Shown here piece by piece: positions 34,491 through 43,908 of a stretch of DNA of 64,000 bases. Origin of the DNA: Clostridium ragsdalei P11 (lineage in GTDB: Bacteria; Bacillota; Clostridia; Clostridiales; Clostridiaceae). A program made the translations under genes and the position numbers. Positions within the stretch are counted from its first letter, which is position 1, and every line of letters begins with the position of its first letter. Under the pieces are notes generated by a model, which did not search any database, had not been told where the DNA came from, and saw only the letters and a list, made by a program, of their open reading frames with translations. The DNA is taken from contig NZ_LROS01000033.1 in the NCBI RefSeq assembly GCF_001675165.1, forward strand, positions 1 to 64,000. Direction: 5' to 3'.

Positions 34491-34515
34491 GAGCACATGC
34501 TCCTATTTTTTCTTT
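34488..34515 (+). terminator. Terminator of the yabE-like gene
   Basis: TAGGAGCA-CATGCTCCTA hairpin overlapping the stop codon, then TTTTTTCTTTT. Confidence 0.88.
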
Positions 34516-34570
34516 TAATTTTATGAGAATATTTTCGAGTATAAGTATAAGGTATCTATTATCTATAATA

Positions 34571-34733
34571 AGGCATTTTCAAAGAAATAACTAGTCAGTA
34601 TGCTAGCCTATTTTTTATCATACTGCGTCGGTAGAACCCTTAGATAGGATTCACTATCTGCGGAACCTGTCTCCTTGTCTGATAAAAAATATTCGTCGCA
34701 TCTTTGACTTGTTATTTTATTTCAAATGCCTAA
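34571..34733. mobile_element. MITE-like element A, uninterrupted copy
   Basis: About 163 bases with terminal inverted repeats of about 27 bases (AGGCATTTTCAAAGAAATAA and its near-complement). An inner hairpin CTTAGATAGGATTCACTATCT is visible. It is an empty-site counterpart of the element at 9682-9972. It ends about 27 bases before rnmV. Confidence 0.8.
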
Positions 34734-34760
34734 TAGATTTAATAAAATAGGAGGACATTT

Positions 34761-35324
34761 ATGATTAAGGAAGTAATAGTGGTTGAAGGAAGAGATGATA
34801 TAACTGCAGTTAAAAGGGCGGTTGATGCTCAGCTTATAGCTGTAGGGGGTTTTGGAATAAATAAAAAAATTATAGATAAAATAAAAGAAGCTCAAAAAAG
34901 ACAGGGCGTCATAGTGTTTACGGATCCGGATTTTGCAGGAAATAAAATAAGGCAGATTATATCTAAAAGGGTAAAGGGAATAAAGCACGCTTATATATCT
35001 CAGAAGGATGGTATAAAAAATGGAGATATTGGGGTTGAAAATGCGTCCCCAGAAACTATAATAAAGGCTCTAAAAAGTGCCAAGTATGAGGTAAAGGAAA
35101 AAAGAGAAGAATTTGAAATAAGTGATATGGTATTCTTTGGATTGACAGGAAAATCAAATTCCAAGACGAAGAGGGATATGATGGGAAAAGAACTTGGAAT
35201 AGGATATTGCAATACTTCTCAGTTTTTAAATAGACTAAATGATTATGGAATAACAAAAGAGGAATTTAAAAAGGCTATAAGTAAAGTAAATAATATAATA
35301 GACAAGGAGAAGCACAATGAATGA
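34761..35324 (+). CDS. rnmV: Ribonuclease M5
   Basis: Encodes 187 residues. The TOPRIM domain shows [18 protein letters not shown] with the catalytic Glu and [13 protein letters not shown] with the DxD. RNase M5 matures 5S rRNA precursors in Firmicutes. TAGGAGG is 7 bases before the ATG. It overlaps ksgA by eight bases, as is common in the rnmV-ksgA pair. Confidence 0.96.
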   Translation: MIKEVIVVEGRDDITAVKRAVDAQLIAVGGFGINKKIIDKIKEAQKRQGVIVFTDPDFAGNKIRQIISKRVKGIKHAYISQKDGIKNGDIGVENASPETIIKALKSAKYEVKEKREEFEISDMVFFGLTGKSNSKTKRDMMGKELGIGYCNTSQFLNRLNDYGITKEEFKKAISKVNNIIDKEKHNE

Positions 35325-36159
35325 TTTATCTACTGCAGATGTAGTAAAAAAATACGGATTTAAATTTTCAAAAAGTTTAGGACAAAATTTTTTAATAGAC
35401 AATACAGTATTGGATGACATAGTAAATAGCGCTGACATAAGTAAGGAGGATCTTATTATAGAAATAGGACCTGGAGTGGGAACTTTAACAAGAGAACTTT
35501 TAAAAAAAGCAGGTAAAGTATGTGCTATTGAATTGGATTCAGATTTAATTCCAATTTTAAAGGAAGAACTAAAGGACTTTAAAAATTTTGAGTTGATACA
35601 TAAAGATGCACTTAAAATAGATTTTAATAAAATAATAGATGATGAAAAAAATGTGAAAATTGTTGCAAATTTACCCTACTATGTTACAACTCCTATTATT
35701 ACACGACTGTTGAATGAAAACTACAATTTTAAAACTCTTACTATAATGATACAAAAAGAAGTAGGAGAGAGAATCTCATCAGAACCTAATTGCAAACAAT
35801 ATGGAGCCCTTTCGATTTTAGTGCAATATTATTGCGATGTTGAAGTAATAAGGAAAGTAAGTCCTTCATCGTTTATTCCAAGACCAAAAGTGGAATCCAT
35901 AGTTATAAAGCTAACCAAACTTGATGAACCTAGAGTTAAGGTGAAAGACGAAAAATTATTTTTTAAGGTAGTAAGATGTTCATTTAATATGAGGAGAAAA
36001 ACTCTCTGGAATGCTGTAAAGACCTTAAAGGTTCCTAAAGAAGATATGGAGGCTGCTTTTAAAAAAGCTGAAATTGATGAAAGAAGAAGGGGCGAAACGC
36101 TATCTATAGAAGAGTTTGGAAGACTATCTGATTGTATATATGACATATGCATACATTAA
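35317..36159 (+). CDS. ksgA: 16S rRNA dimethyladenosine transferase RsmA/KsgA
   Basis: Encodes 280 residues. [28 protein letters not shown] (SAM motif I) and [16 protein letters not shown] (NLPY motif IV) define the family. It dimethylates A1518 and A1519 of 16S rRNA. It is translationally coupled to rnmV. Confidence 0.97.
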   Translation: MNDLSTADVVKKYGFKFSKSLGQNFLIDNTVLDDIVNSADISKEDLIIEIGPGVGTLTRELLKKAGKVCAIELDSDLIPILKEELKDFKNFELIHKDALKIDFNKIIDDEKNVKIVANLPYYVTTPIITRLLNENYNFKTLTIMIQKEVGERISSEPNCKQYGALSILVQYYCDVEVIRKVSPSSFIPRPKVESIVIKLTKLDEPRVKVKDEKLFFKVVRCSFNMRRKTLWNAVKTLKVPKEDMEAAFKKAEIDERRRGETLSIEEFGRLSDCIYDICIH

Positions 36160-36257
36160 AATGCGACATGTTTTTGAAGATAAGTTAAAACTATTTGTTC
36201 ACTTTTTGAAAGTTATCTCATATATTATAATGAATATAATATATGGAGGTATAGAAG

Positions 36258-37571
36258 TTGGCACAAAAAAAGAGTTATAGTAGATATTTTATAATATTAC
36301 AAGAAGATGAAAAAGGATACTCTTTAGCTTCTGACAAAATTGCTTCAGGATATGCAAAGTTGGAGATGAAAAATGATAAGTGTAAAATATCTTATTATGT
36401 ACAAAATTTAAAAAAAGAAAAAACACCCTATTACATGATGTTAATATGTAATAAAAAAGATATAAAAAATATAATCAAAATTGGCGAAATGAACATAGAT
36501 GATTATGGAAGAGCAGATATAAGTTATGAATATGCTGCAAATGATGTAGCAGGAAGTGGCATAGCTATGGATAAGGTGTCAGGAGCTGCTATAGTGAGAA
36601 TGGTGGACGATAACATAATATCTGTAATGAGCGGGTTTGCAAGTACGGAAATACCTGAGTGGAAAGCATTTCCGGTATCTCAAAATAAGAGCAAAGATTT
36701 AGAAGAAACCAAAGTAAGTGAAGTAGAAAAATCAGAAAAAACTGAAGCAAAAAGTGTATTTGATCAGTATGAGGATATTATAGAGAAAGCCAAAAAAGAC
36801 GAAGAAGAAGTTAAAGAAAATATAGAAATAGAAGAAAAAGATTCTTATAGAGAAGAACAAGAAGAAGAAAAAGAAGAGCAAGATGAATCTGAGGAAGCTA
36901 ATGAACCGGAAAGTGAAGAAGAAAATAAAAAAGTTCAAGTAGATACGGAAGTGATGGAAGAAGAGATTATCGAAGATAACTCAAAATCTAATGTTACAGA
37001 AAAAAATGAAGACAGAAACATAAATTCTAAAGAAGACAGAAATAATGATAGCTCAATATATGTGGATGAATCCCGATTAAGATGCCATAAAAAATTAAAC
37101 TTGAATAGATGTCAGGGAGAATGTGAAAAAGATAGTGTATCTAGAGGTTATCCTAAAGGTCCAGAAGGAAAATTTTTCATGCAGCTTATGAGTGGCTTTA
37201 AGGAAGTAAAAGACATCAATAAGGAATTAAAAAGGTGTGTATGGAATAAGGTACCTATAAGTTCTATGGATGACATGTATAATATTGCTGATTATAATAA
37301 ATATTCTTATATATATTATCCTATGGTAGGGTATTATCCATATATAAAAAAATATAATTATTATTTAGCAGGGTATAAATGTGATAAAAATGGAAGGGTA
37401 AAATATTTGATATATGGAATTCCGGGAACTAAAAGCAGAACGGATCAGCCTTATGGAGGAAAATCTGGATTTGTTACATGGGTACCCCTAAAGGATAAAG
37501 ACACGATGGGCCATTGGCTTATGTTTTATGACTTTAGAGCAAATACTATAGTAATACCTGTTAGAAAGTAA
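36258..37571 (+). CDS. Uncharacterised clostridial protein with acidic central linker
   Basis: Encodes 437 residues from a TTG after GGAGGTATAG. The N-terminal domain (about 1-130, YFIILQEDEKGYSLASDKIASGYAKLEMKNDKCKISYYV) looks like a small beta module. It is followed by a long Glu/Lys-rich disordered stretch (about 145-275). The C-terminal domain carries several Cys (LRCHKKLNLNRCQGECE) and a Tyr-rich YYPMVGYYPYIKKYNYY segment. The YxxxGIPG and W-V-P-L motifs there resemble a conserved clostridial C-terminal domain, but I do not know its function. It is followed by a 15-base gap and a second unknown gene. Confidence 0.7.
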   Translation: MAQKKSYSRYFIILQEDEKGYSLASDKIASGYAKLEMKNDKCKISYYVQNLKKEKTPYYMMLICNKKDIKNIIKIGEMNIDDYGRADISYEYAANDVAGSGIAMDKVSGAAIVRMVDDNIISVMSGFASTEIPEWKAFPVSQNKSKDLEETKVSEVEKSEKTEAKSVFDQYEDIIEKAKKDEEEVKENIEIEEKDSYREEQEEEKEEQDESEEANEPESEEENKKVQVDTEVMEEEIIEDNSKSNVTEKNEDRNINSKEDRNNDSSIYVDESRLRCHKKLNLNRCQGECEKDSVSRGYPKGPEGKFFMQLMSGFKEVKDINKELKRCVWNKVPISSMDDMYNIADYNKYSYIYYPMVGYYPYIKKYNYYLAGYKCDKNGRVKYLIYGIPGTKSRTDQPYGGKSGFVTWVPLKDKDTMGHWLMFYDFRANTIVIPVRK

Positions 37572-37586
37572 TATTGGTTACTTATT

Positions 37587-38171
37587 ATGAGATTAATAGT
37601 GATAAATAAAAAAAAAATTGGGGTTACTATAATTATAATAGGACTTATGATAGTGCTTTTAGGACTTGAAAAAAATTTTGATATGAGGCTAAAGTTTACA
37701 GCTCTTATTCAAAATAATATGGAATCTCTTACTCAATATAAAGGACTGGAAGGCAGGCTGCTATATAAGTTGCCAGCACGATGGACTTGTAGAAATCAGG
37801 ACACATTTGGAGATGAAATATTATATCATAGTGATTTTAAGAGCGATGATAACACCATAAATGGTTTTGTTGAAGTATGGAATTTAAAAGGTGACTTAAA
37901 ATTATTTTTACAAAATAGCAAGAGTATATCCGAAAAACAAAATTTGTATAAAGAGTATTCTATAAAACAAATTTATATGAATGGTAGGAAAGGATATTTA
38001 CTTAAGTATACAATTACAAAGGAAATCGGAGATAGTTATAAGTGTATAGAATACTTTACAGAAGAAGGAAAACAATTTTGCAGATTTTCTTTTTTTGTAA
38101 AAGAATCAAACTTCAAAGAAAATATGCCTACTATATTTGAGGTTATTGTTAAAACTTTAGAATATAATTAG
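37587..38171 (+). CDS. Membrane-anchored protein of unknown function
   Basis: Encodes 194 residues with one N-terminal anchor (GVTIIIIGLMIVLLGLE) and an extracellular beta-rich domain with WTCRNQDTFGDEILYHSDF and CIEYFTEEGKQFCRFSFFV. It resembles PsbP-like or lipid-binding small domains only in general fold. Probably co-expressed with the preceding gene. Confidence 0.6.
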   Translation: MRLIVINKKKIGVTIIIIGLMIVLLGLEKNFDMRLKFTALIQNNMESLTQYKGLEGRLLYKLPARWTCRNQDTFGDEILYHSDFKSDDNTINGFVEVWNLKGDLKLFLQNSKSISEKQNLYKEYSIKQIYMNGRKGYLLKYTITKEIGDSYKCIEYFTEEGKQFCRFSFFVKESNFKENMPTIFEVIVKTLEYN

Positions 38172-38185
38172 AAAATATAAGGTTT

Positions 38186-38224
38186 ATCCCCTTCAGGTTT
38201 ATTATATGAAAGGGGATTTTTTTA
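38186..38224 (+). terminator. Terminator after the two unknown genes
   Basis: ATCCCCTTCA and TGAAAGGGGAT pair, followed by seven T. Confidence 0.87.
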
Positions 38225-38360
38225 TACTAATTATGGTATAATAATCATAGATTTCATTAAGATAGAAAGGGGTGAGAATCCTTCGCTGTAGATTAGAATA
38301 TATTTGTAAATATAATTTTTGCATATTGAATTCTTAAAAATTCTACAGTGGGTGAAAACA

Positions 38361-39209
38361 TTGGATAAAACTATCAAAAGAAGATTAAATATATTTATAA
38401 TATCCTGGATTTTAATACCTGTAACCTTATTGTGTGGATGTAGTAAATTGGATCAATTAAAAGTTAAGGCGGGTTTAAAAAATTCGGATTTTGAATATAT
38501 GAAACAACAGGGAAAAGTTAAACAGATAATTATTCAAAATACAAGGGATCAGGGATTTAAATTTGTAGTTACTGATCAAAGTACCATTAAAAATTTGTAT
38601 GATATACTATCTTCTGCTAAAAAAGTATCAAAAAAGTCATCATTGGATCCTGATTATGTATTCGAAATAGATGAAGGAAACAATAAAGTTCACAAGTTTA
38701 GTTATATAGCAGGACTTGATAAGAAAGACTTAGGAAATCTCTATAGCAAAGGTCAGGTATATATAGTATCAAATAGAATAGATAACGATATGATAAATAA
38801 TTTTTGGAATACAAGGATGCCGCCAAGCGACTTTAAATCTGTGTACTATGGGTCCATAATGGATACATTAAATAAATGTTTTAGTGAAAAGGATAAAACT
38901 AAGAAAATAGGAATAAATTTAAAAGATGATATAGATGCCCAAAGATTTATACTTTCCACTGAACAGGAAGAATTTAAATCAGACCTTACTAGTAAATTTA
39001 AAAATGCAAACATTGGGAATAATGATGAAGATAATTATGATGTGTGGGTAACAATAAAGACAGAAGGTTATAAATCCACATTGTATAAAATGACTGTTAC
39101 ACTTTTTGATAGACAAAATCAAAGTGAGAAGGTTTATTATGTACAGGATACATACAGCAGTGGCGGATGGAACAAGAGCATATCGGAAAGTAAGCCTAAT
39201 GGTTTTTAA
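38361..39209 (+). CDS. Predicted lipoprotein of unknown function
   Basis: Encodes about 282 residues; the TTG at 38361 follows GGGTG and precedes a lipoprotein signal peptide ending in TLLCGCSKLDQL, with LCGC as the lipobox. The mature domain includes YDILSSAKKVSKKSSLDPDYVFEIDEG, resembling clostridial DUF-type lipoproteins. A leader of about 140 bases precedes the gene. Family unrecognised. Confidence 0.68.
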   Translation: MDKTIKRRLNIFIISWILIPVTLLCGCSKLDQLKVKAGLKNSDFEYMKQQGKVKQIIIQNTRDQGFKFVVTDQSTIKNLYDILSSAKKVSKKSSLDPDYVFEIDEGNNKVHKFSYIAGLDKKDLGNLYSKGQVYIVSNRIDNDMINNFWNTRMPPSDFKSVYYGSIMDTLNKCFSEKDKTKKIGINLKDDIDAQRFILSTEQEEFKSDLTSKFKNANIGNNDEDNYDVWVTIKTEGYKSTLYKMTVTLFDRQNQSEKVYYVQDTYSSGGWNKSISESKPNGF

Positions 39210-39272
39210 AAATATAGGAAATGTTGCTTAAAATTTAATGTGGATTAACTATATAAAAGGAGGAGAAATGAT

Positions 39273-40121
39273 TTGAGTAATTGCGATGGTTGTTCAAGTA
39301 AATCACAGTGCAGTAAAGATGATAAAGGTGGATGTAAATACATATCGCCTAAGTATGGAAACACAAAGCATATAATAGGTATTATGAGTGGAAAAGGTGG
39401 AGTAGGTAAGTCTACAGTTACGGGAATATTGGCATCAAAATTAAGAAATTCTGGATATAAGGTGGGAGTACTTGATGGAGATATAACAGGTCCATCTATG
39501 CCTAGATTTTTTGGAATAAATGATAAAAGGGCTGATATACTACAAGTGGGGGAAAGTGAAGAAATAAAGTTTTCTCCAGTAGAATCTTCTTCAGGAATAA
39601 AAGTTATATCCTTAAATCTTTTGACAGAAGAGGAAGAACAACCTGTTATATGGAGAGCACCCATGATAACAGGAGTGTTAAAACAGATGTATTCAGATAC
39701 AAGTTGGGGAGAATTAGATTATTTGCTTATAGATATGCCTCCAGGTACCGGAGATGTAGCTCTTACTGTGATGCAGGAAATTCCAATGGAAGGTGTTATA
39801 ATAGTATCTACTCCTCAGGACATGGTATCTATGATAGTAAAAAAAGTTGTTATAATGGCAGAAGACCTAAAGGTAAATATATTAGGTGTAGTAGAGAATA
39901 TGTCCTATGTTAAATGTGGAAAATGTGGTGAAAAAGTAAGGCTATTTAGTGAAAATTCGGCGAAAGAACAAGCTGATTATCTTGGATTAGAACTTCTTGC
40001 TGAAATGCCAATAAATTCTGATTTGGTAAAAAATATGGAAGCTAAAAAGGCAGAAGAATACATATCAAACTCATTGGAATATAATGATTTGCTTAATAAC
40101 TTTATAAAAAAATTAAAATAG
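39273..40121 (+). CDS. Mrp/NBP35-family Fe-S cluster carrier ATPase
   Basis: Encodes 282 residues from a TTG (a nearby ATG at 39268 runs into a stop). The deviant Walker A is MSGKGGVGKSTVTG, with DGDITGPSMPRFFG, the Mrp signature. Walker B is LIDMPPGTGDVAL. The CxxC pair CGKCGEK near residue 210 holds the bridging cluster. A short N-terminal extension carries seven Cys/Lys-rich residues (CDGCSSKSQC) that could hold another cluster. It inserts Fe-S clusters into target proteins. AGGAGGAG precedes the start. Confidence 0.9.
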   Translation: MSNCDGCSSKSQCSKDDKGGCKYISPKYGNTKHIIGIMSGKGGVGKSTVTGILASKLRNSGYKVGVLDGDITGPSMPRFFGINDKRADILQVGESEEIKFSPVESSSGIKVISLNLLTEEEEQPVIWRAPMITGVLKQMYSDTSWGELDYLLIDMPPGTGDVALTVMQEIPMEGVIIVSTPQDMVSMIVKKVVIMAEDLKVNILGVVENMSYVKCGKCGEKVRLFSENSAKEQADYLGLELLAEMPINSDLVKNMEAKKAEEYISNSLEYNDLLNNFIKKLK

Positions 40122-40207
40122 AAATTAAATTATTATAATAAGCATTATTTTTGGAATAATATAAAGTGTACTTTAAAGTAACTAATTATATAGCGAGGAG
40201 TGAAAAC

Positions 40208-40231
40208 TTGTTATTAATAACAGGAAAATAG
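40208..40231 (+). promoter_or_regulatory. Possible upstream mini-ORF with strong ribosome binding site
   Basis: GAGGAGTG lies 5 bases before TTG-TTA-TTA-ATA-ACA-GGA-AAA-TAG, a seven-codon frame ending one base before the ferredoxin ATG. It could be a leader peptide coupled to the ferredoxin; this is inferred from spacing only. Confidence 0.35.
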
Positions 40232-40232
40232 T

Positions 40233-40421
40233 ATGAAAGCTGTAGTTGATAAAGACACTTGTATAGGATGTGGGTTATGTCCAAGTATATGTCCAGAGGT
40301 TTTTCAGATGGATGATGATGAAAAAGCTAAGGCAATTGAAGATAATGTCCCAGGAGAAGCAGAGGACACTGCGAAGGAAGCAGAGGACAGTTGTCCTGTT
40401 TGTGCTATTAAGGTAAGCTAA
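40233..40421 (+). CDS. Single-cluster [4Fe-4S] ferredoxin
   Basis: Encodes 62 residues with DTCIGCGLCPSICPEVFQM and a distal SCPVCAIKV. The three Cys in CxxCxxC plus a distal CP Cys hold one [4Fe-4S] cluster, the usual bacterial monocluster form. The acidic C-terminal region is typical. It lies near the Mrp gene and is followed by a hairpin. Confidence 0.93.
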   Translation: MKAVVDKDTCIGCGLCPSICPEVFQMDDDEKAKAIEDNVPGEAEDTAKEAEDSCPVCAIKVS

Positions 40422-40426
40422 GGAAA

Positions 40427-40462
40427 AGGGGATTGTGTAAAAAATCTACACAATCCCCTAAA
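40427..40462. terminator. Terminator hairpin after ferredoxin
   Basis: GGGGATTGTGTA and TACACAATCCCC pair around AAAAATC. On the plus strand the tail is not T-rich; on the minus strand it ends CCCCTTTT, so it may serve the opposing small gene. Confidence 0.65.
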
Positions 40463-40523
40463 CTTTCAAAACTATTTGTGATAAAAATGTACCACAGTTT
40501 TTCATACAGCATATCAATTAGGC

Positions 40524-40709
40524 TTAAAACAAAACTGGATGCTGTTTATACTTGTCATTTAATGTAACTTCCGATATGGGATGAATGTTTATTCTATCAC
40601 CTATTCTAGAATCGAGTGGTAAATGAGTAGTCCCTATATTGGCAGTAGTACCATCCTGAAAACTTACAAGTGCGTCTGTAATATTCATATCAATTATTTT
40701 GCCGATCAT
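40524..40709 (-). CDS. Small conserved protein of unknown function
   Basis: Encodes 61 residues (MIGKIIDMNITDALVSFQDG...). It is mostly beta strand with an SH3- or OB-like feel (IGTTHLPLDSRIGDRINI). TTAGGAGGAC precedes the ATG on the minus strand, a strong ribosome binding site. Opposed to nrdD. Unrecognised family. Confidence 0.7.
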   Translation of the reverse strand: MIGKIIDMNITDALVSFQDGTTANIGTTHLPLDSRIGDRINIHPISEVTLNDKYKQHPVLF

Positions 40710-40913
40710 GAAAGTCCTCCTAAAGATAAGATTATCTATGTTATTTTTATCTATATTATTAAATATTATTCCTAGAAATTTTATCTTATAGGTATTTGAT
40801 GTATTTCAATTAAAAAGTGTGCTTTATAGGTTTTTATAGGTTTAAAGTAAAAATAAAGCTCAATTTATAAATTGCTTTTTTATATATGGCAAGGTATAAT
40901 AATCAAGTCGTTT

Positions 40914-40929
40914 ATACAATATATAGTAG
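40914..40929 (+). promoter_or_regulatory. Candidate NrdR box upstream of nrdD
   Basis: ATACAATATATAGTAG matches 13 of 16 positions of the NrdR consensus ACACWATATMTWGTGT. It lies just after a TATAAT at 40895-40900. Usually two boxes occur; I find no convincing second one at the expected spacing. Confidence 0.45.
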
Positions 40930-40944
40930 TTGGGAGGAAAGTAT

Positions 40945-43050
40945 ATGCTACATGTTGTGAAAAGAGATGGTAGAAGGGTTCCCTTTGATTCCATTAAGAT
41001 AACTAATGCCATAAAAGGATCTTGTGATGAAATAGGTTTTGATTTAAAAGAAAGTGAATTTATTGATCTAACTCAAAAAGTCACAGAAAATATAGAAAAT
41101 CTTAATCTTAAGGAAGTAAATGTAGAAGATATACAGAATATAGTTGAAGAAGTACTTATGAAGAAAGGCTATGTTAAAATTGGTCTAGCTTATTCAAATT
41201 ATAGAAGAGAGCGAAATGATATAAGAGAAATAAAGTCTGATCTTATGAAGGCTATTGATAAAATAGGAGTTCAAACAGACAGAGATAATGCAAATGTTGG
41301 GAATAACTTTAGTGCCAAGCTTTTGAGGATTGCCAGTGAGTCTAACAAATGGCATAATTTAGCTACCATGCCTAAACATTTAGCTAAGGCTCATGAAAAT
41401 GGGGATATATATTATCATGACTTAGATTCTTATAATTTAACTGTAAATTGCCTTCACATACCAACAAAGGAAATGCTTTTAGATGGGTTTAATACAGGAT
41501 ATGGGAATATAAGAACTCCTAAGAGAATAGAATCGGCTGCAGAACTCTCTTGTATATTACTGCAGTCAGCACAGAATGATATGTTTGGTGGACAGTCCCA
41601 TCCGGATTTTGACAATGATATGGGTATTTTTGTTGAACCTACAAGAAAAGAAATATTGAAGAACCTCAAGGAAATGGGAGTAGAAGAGGAAAAAATAAAG
41701 GATATTTCTGAAAAGAAATTGAGAAGAAGTATAGAACAGGCCATGCAGGGAATAATCTACAATCTTAATACCATGCATTCTAGGGCAGGATCACAGGTAC
41801 CTTTTAGTTCACTAAATATAGGTATACCAACCTCAAAGGATGCAGCTCTTGTATGTGAAGTATTTTTGACAGAATATGAAAAAGGACTTGGAAGAGGAGA
41901 ACAACCTATATTTCCTAATATAATATTTAGAGTTAAAAAAGGCGTAAATAAAAATCAAGAAGATCCTTATTATTATCTATTTAAAATTGCATGTAGGGTA
42001 GCTTCAAAGAGGATGAATCCTACTTTTATGAATTTAGATGCTGATTTTAATAAAGCATATTATGATAAAGGTGTAATACCTGCAACTATGGGATGCCGTA
42101 CCTATGTCTGTTCAAATGTAAATGGAGATCCAGGAGTAAAGGGAAGAGGAAATATAGCTCCTGTTACTATTAATTTACCTAGACTTGGAATTTTATCTAA
42201 GGGAAATATAAATAAATTTTTTGGATTGTTACAAGGAAAGTTAGAGTTAGCAAAAGAATCTTTAATGCATAGATATGGCATTTTAAAGAGACTCAGAGTT
42301 AAAGATTTACCTTTTGTAGCAGGTCAGAAACTTATGAAAGGTGCGGAGAACTTAAAGTCAGAAGATTCAATAGAACCAATATTGAAGCAGGGTACTTGGG
42401 CTATTGGGTTTATAGGACTTGCTGAAACATTAATTGCATTAACTGGTAAACACCACGGTGAGGATGAGAGTTCAAGAGAACTTGGAATAAAGATAATTAC
42501 ATATATAAGAAATTATACAGATAAGCTTATAGAGGAGACACATTTAAATTGGAGCTGCTATGCTACACCAGCTGAAGGATTAAGTGGAAAGTTTATAGTA
42601 CATGATAAGAAGATATTTGGAGAAATACCTGGGGTTACAGACAAAGAGTATTATACTAATTCTTACCATATACCTGTAGGATATCCAATATCTATAAAAG
42701 ATAAAATTGATATAGAGGCTCCTTATCACAAACTTTGTAATGGAGGCCACATAAGTTATATAGAAGTTGATGATTATCCATCAGAAGAAGTTGTTAAAAG
42801 TGTAATTGATTATGCCTATGATAATACAAATATAAGTTATATAGGGATAAACTTTCACATAAGATATTGTAAAGAATGTGGAACTTATATGCATGGGGAA
42901 GATGTCTGTCCTAAATGCGGAAGCAATAATATACAGGGTATATCAAGGGTTACAGGATATCTATCTTTGGATGAAAGATTTGGAGAAGGTAAGACAGCAG
43001 AAAGAAGGGATAGAATATCCCAGGGAAGCAACAAACATGTATATTGCTAA
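40945..43050 (+). CDS. nrdD: Anaerobic ribonucleoside-triphosphate reductase
   Basis: Encodes about 701 residues; the ATG at 40945 follows TTGGGAGGAAAG. The N-terminal ATP-cone (VVKRDGRRVPFDSIKITNAI) senses ATP/dATP. The central barrel has LHIPTKEMLL and QNDMFGGQSHPDF. The C-terminal zinc motif is CKECGTYMHGEDVCPKCGS. The glycyl-radical site is in SRVTGYLSLDERFGEGK. It makes dNTPs without oxygen, with formate as reductant in known class III enzymes. The activase nrdG follows after a repeat. Confidence 0.95.
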   Translation: MLHVVKRDGRRVPFDSIKITNAIKGSCDEIGFDLKESEFIDLTQKVTENIENLNLKEVNVEDIQNIVEEVLMKKGYVKIGLAYSNYRRERNDIREIKSDLMKAIDKIGVQTDRDNANVGNNFSAKLLRIASESNKWHNLATMPKHLAKAHENGDIYYHDLDSYNLTVNCLHIPTKEMLLDGFNTGYGNIRTPKRIESAAELSCILLQSAQNDMFGGQSHPDFDNDMGIFVEPTRKEILKNLKEMGVEEEKIKDISEKKLRRSIEQAMQGIIYNLNTMHSRAGSQVPFSSLNIGIPTSKDAALVCEVFLTEYEKGLGRGEQPIFPNIIFRVKKGVNKNQEDPYYYLFKIACRVASKRMNPTFMNLDADFNKAYYDKGVIPATMGCRTYVCSNVNGDPGVKGRGNIAPVTINLPRLGILSKGNINKFFGLLQGKLELAKESLMHRYGILKRLRVKDLPFVAGQKLMKGAENLKSEDSIEPILKQGTWAIGFIGLAETLIALTGKHHGEDESSRELGIKIITYIRNYTDKLIEETHLNWSCYATPAEGLSGKFIVHDKKIFGEIPGVTDKEYYTNSYHIPVGYPISIKDKIDIEAPYHKLCNGGHISYIEVDDYPSEEVVKSVIDYAYDNTNISYIGINFHIRYCKECGTYMHGEDVCPKCGSNNIQGISRVTGYLSLDERFGEGKTAERRDRISQGSNKHVYC

Positions 43051-43067
43051 AGTAACTGTAATAGTAG

Positions 43068-43309
43068 TTAACTTAAATTTTACACATATGAAATTTTGAC
43101 TTAATATAAGAAAATTGCGAAACAATTTTCTTAAAGAACAAAGAACAAAGTTCAAATATCAAATAAGGATAATTTTCTTCCTAACGTCAGAAAATATTAA
43201 AATTATAGATTTCCTGAGGTACGATGGAAATCATCTTTATCTGTTCTTTGTTATTTGAACTTTGTTATTTTTAAAAGGCTTTGCTTCGCAAAGTTTTTAA
43301 ACTGCGAAT
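43068..43309. repeat. Fold-back repeat element C, copy 2 (core inverted)
   Basis: Same flanks as copy 1 (ACATATGAAATTTTGACTTAATATAA on the left, TTTTTAAACTGC on the right) but the core reads in the reverse complement (CCTGAGGTACGATGG versus CCTCGTACCTCAGG). It separates nrdD from nrdG. Confidence 0.75.
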
Positions 43310-43348
43310 TTGAGTAACTAGACCATATATAAGAAGGAGGAAAAATCA

Positions 43349-43858
43349 ATGGGTGGCAAAAAAATTAGATTGGCAGGTATTGCTTACGAGAGCCTAGTTA
43401 ATGGCCCTGGAATGAGACGGGTATTTTTTGCTCAGGGATGTAGACATAATTGTAAAGGATGTTTTAACCTATCTACCCATGACTTCAAAGGTGGTCAGCT
43501 AAAAGATATAGATAAACTGGTTTGCGATATTAAAGATAATCCTATGTTAAGTGGAGTTACATTTTCAGGTGGTGACCCATTTGAACAATCTGAAGAATTT
43601 GCATACATGGCTGCTAAAGTTAAAGAATTAAACTTAAATATATGGTGTTATACAGGATACACTTTTGAATCTATAGTTAATAGTTCAGATACGGCAAAGA
43701 AATGTCTTTTAAATAATGTAGATGTGCTAGTGGATGGAAAATTTGAAGAGAACAAAAAAGATACAAAATTAAAATTTAAAGGATCCAGTAATCAGAGAAT
43801 TATTGATGTAAAGAAAAGTTTAGATTCCAATGATGTAGTAGTATTGACTTTTAGTTGA
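43349..43858 (+). CDS. nrdG: Anaerobic RNR-activating radical SAM protein
   Basis: Encodes 169 residues. The radical-SAM cluster Cys are in QGCRHNCKGCFN (CxxxCxxC), and the SAM-binding glycines in FSGGDPFEQ. It produces the 5'-deoxyadenosyl radical that sets the glycyl radical in NrdD. GGAGG is 8-9 bases before the ATG. It is 300 bases after nrdD, with the repeat in between. Confidence 0.95.
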   Translation: MGGKKIRLAGIAYESLVNGPGMRRVFFAQGCRHNCKGCFNLSTHDFKGGQLKDIDKLVCDIKDNPMLSGVTFSGGDPFEQSEEFAYMAAKVKELNLNIWCYTGYTFESIVNSSDTAKKCLLNNVDVLVDGKFEENKKDTKLKFKGSSNQRIIDVKKSLDSNDVVVLTFS

Positions 43859-43908
43859 AAAACTTTAGCTAAATATATTATAATACTTCATGACGAGGAG
43901 TTGATAAT

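Noticed and set aside
36732-36938. Minus-strand frame rich in Phe and Ile
   Set aside because: It is the complement of the Glu/Lys-rich linker of the plus-strand gene at 36258.
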